The notes: generated by a model not told the origin, from the sequence alone. A stretch of 64,000 nucleotides of DNA from Thalassobius sp049116315 (GCA_049116315.1 JAGDZD010000007.1:186001-250000); one strand, 5' to 3'; shown: positions 33,561 through 43,638, counted from the first letter of the stretch. Numbers and translations are program-made.

Positions 33561-35500
33561 GCGCGCTCGCTTTGGGCTCTCTGAGCCGCGCGGCGTTCAC
33601 GACGCAGGCGATCTTGTTGCGCTTTGATGCTTGAGCGATCCGCTGTGGGATAGGCCTCAAGTGGCGGATCCCCATCATAGAGAGCTTGGAGCGTCACATC
33701 GCGGGCGATGGGGGCCGCGGCAACCGAGCCGCCGCCGCCATGTTCAACCACAACCGACACCGCATATTTCGGATCATCAAACGGCGCAAAATTCACGAAC
33801 AAAGCGTGGTCGCGTCGTTTCCACGGCAGGTCTTCGTTTCGCGTGACGCCACGGGCGCGCTCTTCGGTTGTGATGTTGCGGACCTGACTGGTGCCGGTTT
33901 TGCCCGCCATTCGGAATGCATCTTCGATGATGCGGTTGCGATAGGCCGTGCCGCGCCGGTTGTTTGATACCTCATACATGGCGCGCTGCACTTGGCGCAG
34001 ATGCGTCGGATCGATGTCCAGCGCTTCGCCGCCCAAGGTGGGCTGTTCAATCCCATTGGCGGATTTGACCAAGCGCGGCGTCACGGCTCGGCCGGTCGCC
34101 AGACGCGCACTCATCACAGCCAATTGCAACGGCGAAGCCAAAACAAATCCCTGACCAATCGAAGAGTTGGCCGTATCACCAACGACCCAATCTTGGTCAT
34201 AGGTGGCCTTTTTCCAAGCTTTGGTCGGTGCGCGCCCCCGCGCCACAGCCGACATCGGTAAATCAAACCGCTGCCCAAGGCCCAGTTTTTGCGCCATTTC
34301 TGAAATCTTTTCGATGCCGACACGCAGGGCAAGATCGTAATAATACACGTCGCAGCTTTCGCGCAGCGACCCGGCCAGATCGACATGACCGTGCCCGACC
34401 CGCTTCCAGCAGTGGAATTTGCGGTTCGAAATTTCCAGATGGCCCGGGCAATAGACGGTTTCCTCGGGGGTGATCAGCCCTGCCTCTAGACCGGCCAAGG
34501 CCGTCACCATCTTGAAGGTCGAGCCGGGCGGATAGAGGCCTTGAACGGTCTTATTGGCCAACGGTCGGTATTCGTTTTCGGTGAGGGCGCGGTAGTCAGC
34601 AACGGAAATGCCGCGCACAAAGAGATTGGGGTCATACGAGGGCGAGGAAGCACAGGCGAGAATGTCCCCCGTCTGACAATCCACCACCACAGCTGCGGCG
34701 CTTTCGTTGCCAAGCCGGGCTTGGACATAGTTTTGCAAGGCGTGGTCAATGGTCAACTGAAGGGTTTCGCCCTGTTGGCCCTCGCGGCGATCCAACTCGC
34801 GCATGACCCGGCCAACGGCGTTCACTTCGACCCGTTTTGCCCCCGCTTTACCGCGCAGCTGCTCTTCCATTTTGGCCTCTAGGCCAACTTTGCCGATCTG
34901 AAACCGAGGGATGCGCAGCAATTGGTCTGGGTCTTCGATTTTGGACAGGTCGTAATCCGAAACAGGCCCCACATAGCCCGCGACATGGGCGAAATCCACG
35001 CCCAGCGGGTAATTGCGAGACAATCCCACTTCGGGGGTTAAACCGGGCAGAGCAGGGGCGTTAACGGCCACTTTGCTGATGTCTTCCCAACTGACACGGT
35101 CGGCAATCGTGATCGGTAGAAACGGCGCGCTGCGCTTCATCTCGATCATCGCGCGGGTCAGCTCGTCTTCGTCCAGTTCCACCAATGCAGAGAGCCGCGC
35201 AATCACCAAATCGACGTCACCCGCGTCTTCTTGCACCATCGTGATGCGATAGGCCGGTTCGTTCTTGGCAATGACCGCGCCGTTGCGGTCAAACAATTCG
35301 CCGCGTGCGGGGGGGATGAGGCGGAATTTGATGCGGTTCTCTTCGGCCAACAGGCGAAACTTATCCGCTTCTTCGACCTGCATATAACGCATGCGCAGCG
35401 CCAGAAGGCCGGCAAAGCCAACCTGAGCGCCGCCCAGTATTAGGCCACGCCGCGTAATTCTGCGCGCACTTTCCGCTGTGTCGCGACCCGACCGTTTCAT
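33557..35500 (-). CDS. mrdA: penicillin-binding protein 2, peptidoglycan transpeptidase
   Basis: 647 aa class B PBP. N-terminal TM at about 18-38, dimerisation domain to about 240, and transpeptidase domain with nucleophile Ser327 in GSTFK (326-330), SSIGQGF as the second block and AGKTGTSQ as the KTG motif. It crosslinks peptidoglycan in rod elongation. Overlaps rodA and mreD by 4 bp each. Confidence 0.96.
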   Translation of the reverse strand: MKRSGRDTAESARRITRRGLILGGAQVGFAGLLALRMRYMQVEEADKFRLLAEENRIKFRLIPPARGELFDRNGAVIAKNEPAYRITMVQEDAGDVDLVIARLSALVELDEDELTRAMIEMKRSAPFLPITIADRVSWEDISKVAVNAPALPGLTPEVGLSRNYPLGVDFAHVAGYVGPVSDYDLSKIEDPDQLLRIPRFQIGKVGLEAKMEEQLRGKAGAKRVEVNAVGRVMRELDRREGQQGETLQLTIDHALQNYVQARLGNESAAAVVVDCQTGDILACASSPSYDPNLFVRGISVADYRALTENEYRPLANKTVQGLYPPGSTFKMVTALAGLEAGLITPEETVYCPGHLEISNRKFHCWKRVGHGHVDLAGSLRESCDVYYYDLALRVGIEKISEMAQKLGLGQRFDLPMSAVARGRAPTKAWKKATYDQDWVVGDTANSSIGQGFVLASPLQLAVMSARLATGRAVTPRLVKSANGIEQPTLGGEALDIDPTHLRQVQRAMYEVSNNRRGTAYRNRIIEDAFRMAGKTGTSQVRNITTEERARGVTRNEDLPWKRRDHALFVNFAPFDDPKYAVSVVVEHGGGGSVAAAPIARDVTLQALYDGDPPLEAYPTADRSSIKAQQDRLRRERRAAQRAQSERA

Positions 35501-36036
35501 CGAAGGTGCCCCATCGCATTCGTTTCACCAGGAGAGACCTTGCGCACGCCAAAAACAAATTGGGTCGCAAGCACCACCAGTGGATATGATATCACGGACA
35601 TTATCAGCTGGATCAAGGTTAATCCCATCGGCGCCTGTGGCACGATCAAAAGAGCAAGAATCAGCCGATATCCCAGCATGACCAAAACCAAGGTGCCGGT
35701 GATTGTCAGCCACTCAACCGGGAAGCCTTGGTCGCGCAAGGTGCGAGATCGGCGTTTCACGGCTTCGGTCGCGACCACCATCAACGCCGCCATCAACCCC
35801 GGTGGGCGCTGAAACAGCAGATCCCCCAAAAGCATAATGCCAGCAATCAAAAACGCAGGCACATATTCCGGTCGTCGAGTGGCCCAGGCAAAGGCAAAGA
35901 GCACCATCAGATCCGGGCCGGTGAACCGGCGCGGCGTGGTTTCAAGCGGCAAAAGTTGGAAAAAGATGATGCCCAACGAAAGGCACAAGAACACCAACCA
36001 CATCAACCACAAGCGGGACCCGGCGGCATCACTCAT
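35497..36036 (-). CDS. mreD: rod-shape-determining protein MreD
   Basis: 179 aa small membrane protein with about five hydrophobic segments. Start ATG 36036 (MSDAAGSRLWLMWLVFLCLS), chosen since the longer frame to 36195 lies within mreC. Overlaps the mreC stop by 8 bp. It belongs to the MreBCD elongation complex. Confidence 0.93.
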   Translation of the reverse strand: MSDAAGSRLWLMWLVFLCLSLGIIFFQLLPLETTPRRFTGPDLMVLFAFAWATRRPEYVPAFLIAGIMLLGDLLFQRPPGLMAALMVVATEAVKRRSRTLRDQGFPVEWLTITGTLVLVMLGYRLILALLIVPQAPMGLTLIQLIMSVISYPLVVLATQFVFGVRKVSPGETNAMGHLR

Positions 36037-36913
36037 CGGTGGCCTCCGGCGTTTCGGCAGCGCGGATGAGCGCGCCATGATCGGTGATTGCTTCGGTGCC
36101 GGGGTTGCGCAGGACCCGCAGGAATTCCAACCGCTCATAATCCGCAGACAGGCGCACCCGCAACCGCCCGCCGGGATCTTCGGCCACTTGGCCAATCAGC
36201 AGGCCAGATGGAAACACGCCGCCATCCCCCGACGAGACAACGCGGTCGCCCGCCCGCACCAATTCGGGGTTTTCCAAGAACGTCACCAAAGGTGCAGAGG
36301 TGTTATCACCCACCACAATCGCCTGCTGGCCCGAAGCCGGAAGCGTGACAGGGATACGGCTGCTGGTGTCGGTCAGCATGACCACCCGTGCCGTGTTGTC
36401 CCCAACACCCGAAATACGCCCGACAAGGCCGATGCCATCCATCGTGGCCCAACCGTCAATGATGCCGTCGCGCGCACCAATGTTGAGCAGCACCGACTGT
36501 CGAAACGGCGAGCCGCTGTCGGCGAGCACCACACCGGTCACAAATGTCAGGCGGGGATCAAGCCGCACGTTGTTGAGGTCCAACAGTCGCGCGTTTTCCT
36601 GTTCAAGCTGAACGGCCGCTTCTTTCCACGATTTCATCTGCTGCAATTCGCGGCGTAACTCTTTGTTTTGCTCAACGACTTGCTGGTAGGATTGAAAATC
36701 CCGCACCAGATTGACCATCCCGGTGACCGGGGCCATCATCCAGTCAAAATTTGGCACAACCTGATCGATGACTTGGGCGCGGAACCGTTCAACGCGTGGG
36801 CTATCGATGCGCCAAACGATGAAGATACCAATCAACAATAGAACAACCAGCCCCGTCAGCAATCGCTTGAGGGGTGCTAGATAGTCTTCGCTTTGTGATC
36901 GATCTTTGGCCAA
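36029..36913 (-). CDS. mreC: rod-shape-determining protein MreC
   Basis: 294 aa bitopic protein: cytoplasmic tail, TM at about 16-35 (LLTGLVVLLLIGIFIVW), a coiled coil (about 70-105) and the beta-domain (TGVVLADSGSPFRQSVLLNIG onward). It activates PBP2 in the elongasome. Placed between mreB and mreD as in most rod-shaped bacteria; no oddities. Confidence 0.95.
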   Translation of the reverse strand: MAKDRSQSEDYLAPLKRLLTGLVVLLLIGIFIVWRIDSPRVERFRAQVIDQVVPNFDWMMAPVTGMVNLVRDFQSYQQVVEQNKELRRELQQMKSWKEAAVQLEQENARLLDLNNVRLDPRLTFVTGVVLADSGSPFRQSVLLNIGARDGIIDGWATMDGIGLVGRISGVGDNTARVVMLTDTSSRIPVTLPASGQQAIVVGDNTSAPLVTFLENPELVRAGDRVVSSGDGGVFPSGLLIGQVAEDPGGRLRVRLSADYERLEFLRVLRNPGTEAITDHGALIRAAETPEATDE

Positions 36914-36944
36914 ACCTCCCCCTTTTCAGCAAAAGGTGGGCTTA

Positions 36945-37991
36945 TCAGCTGTCGTAGTCAATCGCGTGGCGCAATTGCTTTTCAAATTCCAAGGCTTTGC
37001 CGGTGCCCAAGGCCACACAGTTCAAGCTTTCGTCGGCAATGGAAACCGACAGGCCGGTTTGCTCGCGCAGCGCCAAATCCAGATCGCCCAACAACGCACC
37101 GCCACCGGTCAGCATCACACCACGGTCCACAATATCTGCGGCCAGATCGGGTGGGGTTGCTTCCAAAGCGGTCATCACAGCTTCGCAAATCTGTTGGACA
37201 GGTTCGGCCAATGCTTCGGCGACCTGAGCTTGGCTGATTTCGGTTTCTTTTGGCACGCCGTTCAACAGGTCGCGGCCGCGAATCTGCATGCTGGCACCAC
37301 GGCCATCATCGGGCATCCGCGCGGTGCCAATGGTTGTTTTGATGCGCTCTGCGGTGCTTTCCCCGACCAGAAGGTTCTGGTTGCGGCGCAGATAGTTGAT
37401 CACCGCTTCGTCCATGCGGTCACCCCCAACGCGGACCGAGCGCGCGTAAACAATGTCTCCCAAAGACAGAACCGCCACTTCGGTGGTCCCGCCGCCGATA
37501 TCGACAACCATGTTGCCGGTTGGATCCGTGATGGGCATGCCCGCACCGATCGCCGCAGCAATTGGTTCTGCAATCAAGCCCGCGCGACGCGCCCCAGCTG
37601 AGAGAACCGATTGACGGATGGCGCGTTTTTCAACGGGTGTGGCCCCATGGGGGACACAAACGATGATTTTGGGCTTGGAAAAGGTCGAGCGTTTGTGAAC
37701 CTTGCGGATGAAGTGCTTGATCATCTCTTCGGCCACATCAAAGTCCGCGATCACCCCATCGCGCATTGGGCGAATGGCCTCGATCGAGCCGGGGGTCCGG
37801 CCCAACATCAGCTTGGCATCTTCACCAACGGCCAGAACTTTCTTGATGCCGTCTTTGACGTGATAAGCGACAACCGAAGGCTCGCTCAAGATCACGCCAC
37901 GTCCTTTGACGTAAACAAGGGTGTTCGCTGTGCCCAGATCGATCGCCATGTCTGACGAAAAGAGGCCCGGCAGTTTGTCGAAAATTCCCAT
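36945..37991 (-). CDS. mreB: actin-like rod-shape protein MreB
   Basis: 348 aa bacterial actin. MGIFDKLPGLFSSDMAIDLG at the start, followed by the phosphate-1 loop, GGTTEVAVLSLG (phosphate 2) and TGGGALLG near the end. It polymerises under the inner membrane and positions the elongasome. Start ATG 37991; an upstream in-frame extension to 38030 is not family-like. The first gene of the mreBCD-mrdA-rodA row; 213 bp to the divergent rlmJ gene should hold the promoters. Confidence 0.97.
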   Translation of the reverse strand: MGIFDKLPGLFSSDMAIDLGTANTLVYVKGRGVILSEPSVVAYHVKDGIKKVLAVGEDAKLMLGRTPGSIEAIRPMRDGVIADFDVAEEMIKHFIRKVHKRSTFSKPKIIVCVPHGATPVEKRAIRQSVLSAGARRAGLIAEPIAAAIGAGMPITDPTGNMVVDIGGGTTEVAVLSLGDIVYARSVRVGGDRMDEAVINYLRRNQNLLVGESTAERIKTTIGTARMPDDGRGASMQIRGRDLLNGVPKETEISQAQVAEALAEPVQQICEAVMTALEATPPDLAADIVDRGVMLTGGGALLGDLDLALREQTGLSVSIADESLNCVALGTGKALEFEKQLRHAIDYDS

Positions 37992-38204
37992 GCAGAAAGT
38001 GCCCTTTGGTGGTGTTTGCCCGGTGTGCATGCCGACTCTGCGGACGGCAAGCAGAAGTTCTTATAGGGCGACGTTGGGGCTGGGGAAAGGGCCGATGCCA
38101 TGCAAATCAGCGCGTTTTCGCCGGGTTTGCCTAATTTCAGCCCATAGGGTGATTGCCTTGCCCCCAACACAGGCCCTATCAGCAGGCAAACGAAAGGTCA
38201 TCGC

Positions 38205-38990
38205 ATGCTGTCATACCAACATATTTACCACGCCGGGAATCTCGCGGATGTGCACAAACATGCGCTTTTGTGTCAGATGCTGCGTTACCTGACGGTTAAG
38301 GAAAAACCACTCAGCTATTTTGAAACCCATTCGGGACGCGGCCTTTATGCGTTGGATGCGGATGAGGCTCTAAAAACAGGCGAGGCGGCGGCTGGTATCG
38401 ATCGGGTTGAGGCGGCAAAATGGTTCGCAGCGGATCATCCCTATGCTGCGGCCTTGGCTGAGGTGCGGGCGCATGAAGGCGCCCAAAGCTATCCCGGATC
38501 GCCATTGTTGGCAGCCAAGCTGCTGCGCGATCAGGATAAGATGACCTTGGCAGAACTCCATCCCGGTGAGTTTGAAGCGTTGCGCCTGAACATGATGGGA
38601 ACCGGGGCACGCTGCCAAGAGCAGGACGGCTATGAAATGGTGATGGCGCAGACACCTCCGACACCGCGCCGTGGGATGTTGCTGATTGATCCCGCCTATG
38701 AAGTGAAATCCGAGTACGAAACGATTCCGGGCTTCATCGCCAATTTGAACCGCAAATGGAACGTCGGCGTGATTGCGCTTTGGTATCCCATTTTGACCGG
38801 TCGCCCTCATATCCCGATGCTGAATTCGCTTAAGGCCTTGGATCTGCCGAAAGTGCTGCATCACGAGGTGTCCTTTGCCCCCGCCCGTCAGGGTCACCGC
38901 ATGATCGGGTCTGGTATGTTCATTGTGAACACCCCCTATGGCACCGAGGACGAAGCCAAACGGCTCACGGGTGTGTTCAACGCTTTGTAG
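38205..38990 (+). CDS. rlmJ: 23S rRNA (adenine2030-N6)-methyltransferase
   Basis: 261 aa. The start MLSYQHIYHAGNLADVHKH is the diagnostic RlmJ N-terminus, and the catalytic DPPY-like motif reads LLIDPAYEVKSEY with Ala at the third position, as is common in the family. It methylates A2030 of 23S rRNA. Divergent from mreB. Confidence 0.93.
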   Translation: MLSYQHIYHAGNLADVHKHALLCQMLRYLTVKEKPLSYFETHSGRGLYALDADEALKTGEAAAGIDRVEAAKWFAADHPYAAALAEVRAHEGAQSYPGSPLLAAKLLRDQDKMTLAELHPGEFEALRLNMMGTGARCQEQDGYEMVMAQTPPTPRRGMLLIDPAYEVKSEYETIPGFIANLNRKWNVGVIALWYPILTGRPHIPMLNSLKALDLPKVLHHEVSFAPARQGHRMIGSGMFIVNTPYGTEDEAKRLTGVFNAL

Positions 38991-39024
38991 TTCTGGGGAT
39001 CATTGGGGGACATTGGCCGCGGGA

Positions 39025-39873
39025 TTACCCCGCCGCCAATGCATCCAATTTCATCAAGATCGCTTGGATTCTTGCGTCCAAAATGATCCGTGACTGATCA
39101 ACCACCGCTACATATGAGGTCAAGACTGGCTCGGCTGCGGGGACTTGTGCGCTGATTTCAGGCGCAAAGATATACAGGCACCACAGCAACGCGGTCAGCA
39201 ACAAAGCCAGCAGAAACCCACGGCGAAAGCCGCCACGTTTTGCGGGGGCTGCCACCGCTTGCGGGGCGGCCCCGGGCACAGCGTGATCGTCGGCCGCCGC
39301 AGGACGGCGATCGGTTGCAGAGCGCAAAGACGAATTGATTTCATCAATGTCGGGCAGCAAATCGCGCCGTGACGCAGAGCTTTCGCTGTGCTGTGCGTCT
39401 TGTGCTTCGGGGGCTGTTTCATCTAACCCGCGAACGCGAGCCATGCGTTCGCGCGCTTGTTTGGCGCGGCGCGCGGATTCACTTAGGGGCTGATCCAGGC
39501 CCAGGTCCGGCTGCGTTTCCAGCTTGGGGCTTTGTTCCGCAGCGCGTGCGCGCGCCTCATGTTCCGCTTCTTCGCGCAAAACATCGGATATTGAGGGATC
39601 AAGCTGTCGACGCACCGGCGCAGCGGTTGGGGCTGCGGGCACTTCGGGCTCGGGGTCTGGTGCGGGCTCTGGTTCAGGCTCTGGGATCGGCTCAAAGGCT
39701 GGGTCAAGATCATCCAAGCGGTCCAACTCTTCGGCAAGTTCTGGATCGTTGTCTGGGTGATGTTGGAACCAAGTGTCCCCACAATTGGAGCACTGAACGT
39801 CGCGCCCTGCATCCGGGATCACGTCGTCTGGCACTTCGTATTGTGCGCCGCAATTTGGGCATATAAGCCGCAT
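39025..39873 (-). CDS. MJ0042-type zinc-ribbon membrane protein
   Basis: 282 aa. The N-terminal zinc ribbon has Cys5, Cys8, Cys28 and Cys31 (CPNC...CSNC) in the MJ0042 pattern, then an acidic Pro/Glu-rich linker (PEPEPEPAPDPEPEVP), a long charged stretch and a single TM near 235-255 (GFLLALLLTALLWCLYIFAPEI). Function unknown; the layout suggests a membrane-anchored cytosolic sensor or adapter. Start ATG 39873, divergent from ftsE by 145 bp. Confidence 0.8.
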   Translation of the reverse strand: MRLICPNCGAQYEVPDDVIPDAGRDVQCSNCGDTWFQHHPDNDPELAEELDRLDDLDPAFEPIPEPEPEPAPDPEPEVPAAPTAAPVRRQLDPSISDVLREEAEHEARARAAEQSPKLETQPDLGLDQPLSESARRAKQARERMARVRGLDETAPEAQDAQHSESSASRRDLLPDIDEINSSLRSATDRRPAAADDHAVPGAAPQAVAAPAKRGGFRRGFLLALLLTALLWCLYIFAPEISAQVPAAEPVLTSYVAVVDQSRIILDARIQAILMKLDALAAG

Positions 39874-40018
39874 CTCGCTGAATAACCCCCTGTGGACCAA
39901 GCGTGATTTGTTCTGCCGGACTATATGGCGGAACGTCGCGTTGGAAAAGTGCAAAGGTTGCCAAAGCTTTGTTGCATTGCATCTAGAGCGTGGGTCGTGC
40001 AGAAAAAGGTCAAAAGCA

Positions 40019-40708
40019 ATGGGGGCTGCGGTGATCGAGCTTGAAAATGTCGCATATAGCTATGGCGGCGGAGAACTGCTGAGCGATATCTCATTGAAAT
40101 TGTCGCCCGGATCGTTTCACTTTTTGACCGGTCCTTCGGGCGCGGGCAAGACCACGTTGATGAAGCTGTGCTATGGGGCTTTGTTGCCAACCAGTGGCCA
40201 TGTGCGTCTGTTTGATCGCGATGTTCGGTTGATGAATCGGGACGAAGTGGCGCTCAACCGGCGGCGCATCGGCGTGGTGCACCAAGATTGTAAATTCCTT
40301 GATCACTTGCCCGTGGCTGAAAACGTGGCATTGCCGCTTGGCGTTGCTGGGCGCGACAATCTGGATGCGCTTGCCAATCTCAAAGAATTGATGACTTGGG
40401 TGGGGCTGCAAAATCGAGCGGATGCCTTGCCACCGGAATTGTCTGGTGGGGAACGTCAGCGCGCCGCCTTGGCGCGTGCGGTGATTATGTCACCCGATTT
40501 TGTCTTGGCGGATGAACCCACCGGGAATGTCGATTGGGAAATGTCCCAACGCTTGTTGCGTCTGTTGATTGAACTGAACAAAATGGGCAAAACCATTTTG
40601 ATCGCCACCCACGATTTGAACCTGATCCGTACCGCGAAGGGCCAGGTACAGGCGCGGGTCTTGCGCATTGCAAATCGGCGGGTGCAATTGGCGGGGGCAG
40701 ATCTATGA
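40019..40708 (+). CDS. ftsE: cell-division ATP-binding protein FtsE
   Basis: 229 aa ABC ATPase, Walker A GPSGAGKTT at 38-46, signature LSGGERQRAALARA, Walker B FVLADEPTGN and switch His in IATHDLN. With FtsX it activates septal murein hydrolases. Start ATG 40019; a GTG at 40031 is an alternative. Overlaps ftsX by 4 bp. Confidence 0.93.
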   Translation: MGAAVIELENVAYSYGGGELLSDISLKLSPGSFHFLTGPSGAGKTTLMKLCYGALLPTSGHVRLFDRDVRLMNRDEVALNRRRIGVVHQDCKFLDHLPVAENVALPLGVAGRDNLDALANLKELMTWVGLQNRADALPPELSGGERQRAALARAVIMSPDFVLADEPTGNVDWEMSQRLLRLLIELNKMGKTILIATHDLNLIRTAKGQVQARVLRIANRRVQLAGADL

Positions 40709-41607
40709 GCATTCGTTCCGGCATCGCGGGGCTTTTTGTCGGGGACCGCCAAGCGGATCGCATTGTGCCGCCCTCTGGCTTTACGGCGAACTTGACCACT
40801 TTCAGCGCTGCGGCAATGGGGTTCTTGGCAGTCTTTGCTTTGGCCCTGTCTTTGGCCTCGGGGCGATTGGCGGACCGATGGAGCAATGAGTTGGCGCGCA
40901 GCTCAACCCTGCGTATCTCTGCCCCAGTGGATCAGATGGACACGCAAATTGCGGCCGCGCTGCGCGTGTTGCAAACGACACCCGGAGTGGAAAGCGCTGG
41001 TGCCTTGGATGATGCGGCACAGCGGGCGCTGCTGGAGCCCTATTTCGGGCCTGACCTTCCGCTTGGGGATCTGCCAATCCCACAGCTGATTGAAATCAAT
41101 GAGACCGAGCAGGGCTATGACGCGACAGGGTTGCGGCTGCGGCTTGCCGCAGAAGTGCCCGGCGCGGTCTTGGATGATCACACGCGCTGGCGCCGCCCGC
41201 TGGTCAAAGCGGCCTCGCGGCTGCGCTTGTTAGGTTGGACGGCGTTTTTGCTGATCGGGGGCGCGATGGCGGCAATGATCACCTTGGCTGCGCATGCCGC
41301 GCTTTCGGCCAACCTTCAGGTGATTTCGGTGTTGCGTCTGGTTGGTGCGCAGGATCGCTATATCGCGGGTGCCTTTGTGCGCCGCTTTACTCTGCGCGGC
41401 TTTGTTGGCGCGGGAATGGGAACTATTGCAGGTGTTGGGGCGGTTTGGTTGATGCCCGCCGCCCAGCAAGAAGGCGGATTTTTGACTGGGTTGGGGTTTG
41501 AAGGGGCCCACTGGTTGTGGCCGTTGGCGATCCCCGTGCTTGGAAGCGTTGTTGCCTTTCTTGCGACGCGCACTGCTGCAAATCGAAAACTAAAGGAGCT
41601 TACCTGA
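40705..41607 (+). CDS. ftsX: cell-division membrane protein FtsX
   Basis: 300 aa, four TM: first at about 30-55 (GFLAVFALALSLASG), then a periplasmic domain, then three at about 175-200, 225-255 and 270-290. Companion permease-fold partner of FtsE; not a real transporter but a signal transmitter to periplasmic amidase activators. The stop overlaps the plsC start by one base (TGATG). Confidence 0.92.
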   Translation: MSIRSGIAGLFVGDRQADRIVPPSGFTANLTTFSAAAMGFLAVFALALSLASGRLADRWSNELARSSTLRISAPVDQMDTQIAAALRVLQTTPGVESAGALDDAAQRALLEPYFGPDLPLGDLPIPQLIEINETEQGYDATGLRLRLAAEVPGAVLDDHTRWRRPLVKAASRLRLLGWTAFLLIGGAMAAMITLAAHAALSANLQVISVLRLVGAQDRYIAGAFVRRFTLRGFVGAGMGTIAGVGAVWLMPAAQQEGGFLTGLGFEGAHWLWPLAIPVLGSVVAFLATRTAANRKLKELT

Positions 41608-42347
41608 TGGCAAAAGCCGGACGTTGGGTGCTGAGTCTGATCTTTGTGATCCAGATGTATGTGATGTTGTTGATCATGGGCGTGCTGTTCGTGCCATGGG
41701 CTGTGATCAGCCGCCGCGGGGCCTTTGTGGCCTGCAAAACCTATTGCGCTTGGGTCATCTGGACCGCGCGATGGATGGTTGGGCTAAGATCCGAAGTGCG
41801 CGGCGAGATCCCGCAAGGCGAAGTGATGGTGGCGGCCAAACATCAGAGTTTCTTTGACATCATTCTGATTTTCTATGCCCTGCCGGCGGGCAAATTCATC
41901 ATGAAACGCGAACTTTTGTGGACACCCATCGTTGGGGTCTATGGGCTGCGCATCGGCTGTGTCCCGGTCAATCGCGGCAAGCGCGGTCAGGCGATCAAAA
42001 AGATGGTCAGTGATGTCGCCAAGGGCACCCAGCACCCCGGGCAGCTGGTGATCTATCCACAAGGAACACGTGTCGCAGCCGGGGCCAAGAAACCCTATAA
42101 GGTTGGCACTGCGGTTCTGTCCGAACAGCTTGGCCAAGACTGCGTGCCAACAGCAACCAACGTGGGTGTGTTCTGGCCACGCTCTGGCGTTTATCGGAAA
42201 GCCGGCCTTGCGGTGGTGGAGTTTTTGCCGCCTATCCCAACCGGGCTTGAGCGGACGGCGTTCTTGGAACGTCTTGAAACCGAAGTGGAAACCGCCTCAG
42301 ACGCCTTGATGCGAGAAGCAGGATTTGACCCGGATGCAGTGGATTGA
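41607..42347 (+). CDS. plsC: 1-acyl-sn-glycerol-3-phosphate acyltransferase
   Basis: 246 aa membrane acyltransferase making phosphatidic acid from lysophosphatidic acid. The catalytic HxxxxD reads HQSFFD, with VNRGKRGQ and YPQGTR as motifs II and III. One N-terminal TM (LSLIFVIQMYVMLLIMGVLF). Start ATG 41607 rather than upstream ATG 41517, which lies in ftsX. Cotranscribed with ftsEX. Confidence 0.9.
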   Translation: MAKAGRWVLSLIFVIQMYVMLLIMGVLFVPWAVISRRGAFVACKTYCAWVIWTARWMVGLRSEVRGEIPQGEVMVAAKHQSFFDIILIFYALPAGKFIMKRELLWTPIVGVYGLRIGCVPVNRGKRGQAIKKMVSDVAKGTQHPGQLVIYPQGTRVAAGAKKPYKVGTAVLSEQLGQDCVPTATNVGVFWPRSGVYRKAGLAVVEFLPPIPTGLERTAFLERLETEVETASDALMREAGFDPDAVD

Positions 42348-42939
42348 CTCGATCGAGGCTTTAGAAAGCCATTACGGCACCCCCGGTGCAGCAGCGACAA
42401 AGAAAGTCGCAGGGCGTATGACCCCCGAGTATCGCCGTTGGATCATGGCGTCACGGTTTTGCGTGGTGTCCACGGTCGGGCCCGAAGGGGCCGACGGCAG
42501 CCCGCGCGGCGATGAAGGGCCTGTCGTAACCGAGCTGGATCCTCAAACCTTGGCGATGCCCGATTGGCGGGGCAACAACCGGATCGACACGCTGCGCAAT
42601 ATTGTGCGCGATCCCCGGATTGCCCTGATGTTCATGGTGCCGGGATCAACCAATGCTGTACGGGTCAACGGTGATGCCCGCGTCACAGTCGATGCCGATC
42701 TCTGTGCGAGGTTCGAGAAGAACGGCAAGCACCCGCGGTCGGTGATTGTGATCCGCATTCACGAAATCTATACCCAATGCGCCCGTGCCATTTTGCGCGC
42801 CGGTCTGTGGTCGGGTAAAGACGAAAGTGGCGATCTGCCAACGGTTGGTGAAATTCTCGCTGCGATGACCGAAGGGGACATCAACGCAGAAGACTATGAC
42901 CGCGAGTGGCCCATTCGCGCCGCGACCAGCATGTGGTGA
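42334..42939 (+). CDS. FMN-dependent PPOX-type (pyridoxamine-oxidase-like) flavoprotein
   Basis: 201 aa of the split-barrel FMN-binding family (MSMEG_1061-like): FCVVSTVGPEGADGSPRGDEG, then DWRGNNRIDTLRNIVRDPRIALMF. Substrate unknown. It starts at ATG 42334, 14 bp inside plsC; a TTG at 42325 is possible. Convergent with the YdeI-like gene. Confidence 0.85.
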   Translation: MQWIDSIEALESHYGTPGAAATKKVAGRMTPEYRRWIMASRFCVVSTVGPEGADGSPRGDEGPVVTELDPQTLAMPDWRGNNRIDTLRNIVRDPRIALMFMVPGSTNAVRVNGDARVTVDADLCARFEKNGKHPRSVIVIRIHEIYTQCARAILRAGLWSGKDESGDLPTVGEILAAMTEGDINAEDYDREWPIRAATSMW

Positions 42940-43016
42940 CTTTGACCTAAAGCGTCCCGGCAATCCGATGCCAAAGAGGATTAGGGGCTCAAGGGGACGG
43001 GCGCGGTGCTTGCCCG

Positions 43017-43583
43017 CTATTTCTTTTGCAGCATTGGTATTTTTTGCCCGTCTGCAGCCGTGGCAATCAAAATGGCAAGACGGCGTAACCGTGTCTCTGG
43101 ACGTTTTGCGCTCATCACCCACCAGATCGAGTCGCGTTTGTAGGAGGGGGCAAGCGCATCAAAGTAGGCCCAAGCAGCTGTGTTGGACCTTATTTCTGCT
43201 TCAAACTCCGGCGGTAAAGGCACATTTCGATCACTTGCGGAATAGCCCTCTTTGTCGGTTCTCGCATTGAACAGGCGGAGCCCTTGGTCCGTCATCTTAC
43301 CAGTTTGAACAAGGTGCTCGGCCTTGGCGACATTGACCGCACTCCAGACACTGTCGATCTTTCGTGGCGTGAAACGGATCATGTAAGATTGCGCATCGAT
43401 GGATTTTCGGATGCCGTCGATCCACCCAAAACTCAAAGCCGCATCAACGGATTGCGACCACGTCAGCCCTGCGCGTTTGGTGGATTTCTTGTAAAACCCC
43501 ACCCAGACCTCTTGGGCGGTGGGATGCGCGTGCAACCAGTGCTCAAAGGTTTCTTGGGACTCAAAGAAAGTCACTTCGCTCAT
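43017..43583 (-). CDS. YdeI/OmpD-associated family protein
   Basis: 188 aa. The pattern VWVGFYKKSTKRAGLTW-S, SFGWIDGIRKSIDAQSYMIRFTPR and W-S-x-x-N is typical of the YdeI/OmpD-associated family, members of which are linked to bacteriocin or peptide resistance; no enzyme activity is known. Start ATG 43583; the longer frame to 43760 runs into the next gene. Confidence 0.82.
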   Translation of the reverse strand: MSEVTFFESQETFEHWLHAHPTAQEVWVGFYKKSTKRAGLTWSQSVDAALSFGWIDGIRKSIDAQSYMIRFTPRKIDSVWSAVNVAKAEHLVQTGKMTDQGLRLFNARTDKEGYSASDRNVPLPPEFEAEIRSNTAAWAYFDALAPSYKRDSIWWVMSAKRPETRLRRLAILIATAADGQKIPMLQKK

Positions 43584-43638
43584 GAGGGTATTGTCCTTAA
43601 AGAGGGCCAGTGTGGCGCGGGCATCTATGCTGTGACGA

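Noticed and set aside
39524..39760. Open frame on the plus strand with Gly/Ser repeats opposite the zinc-ribbon gene
   Set aside because: The repeat comes from the Pro/Glu-rich linker of the real gene read in reverse; no ribosome site.
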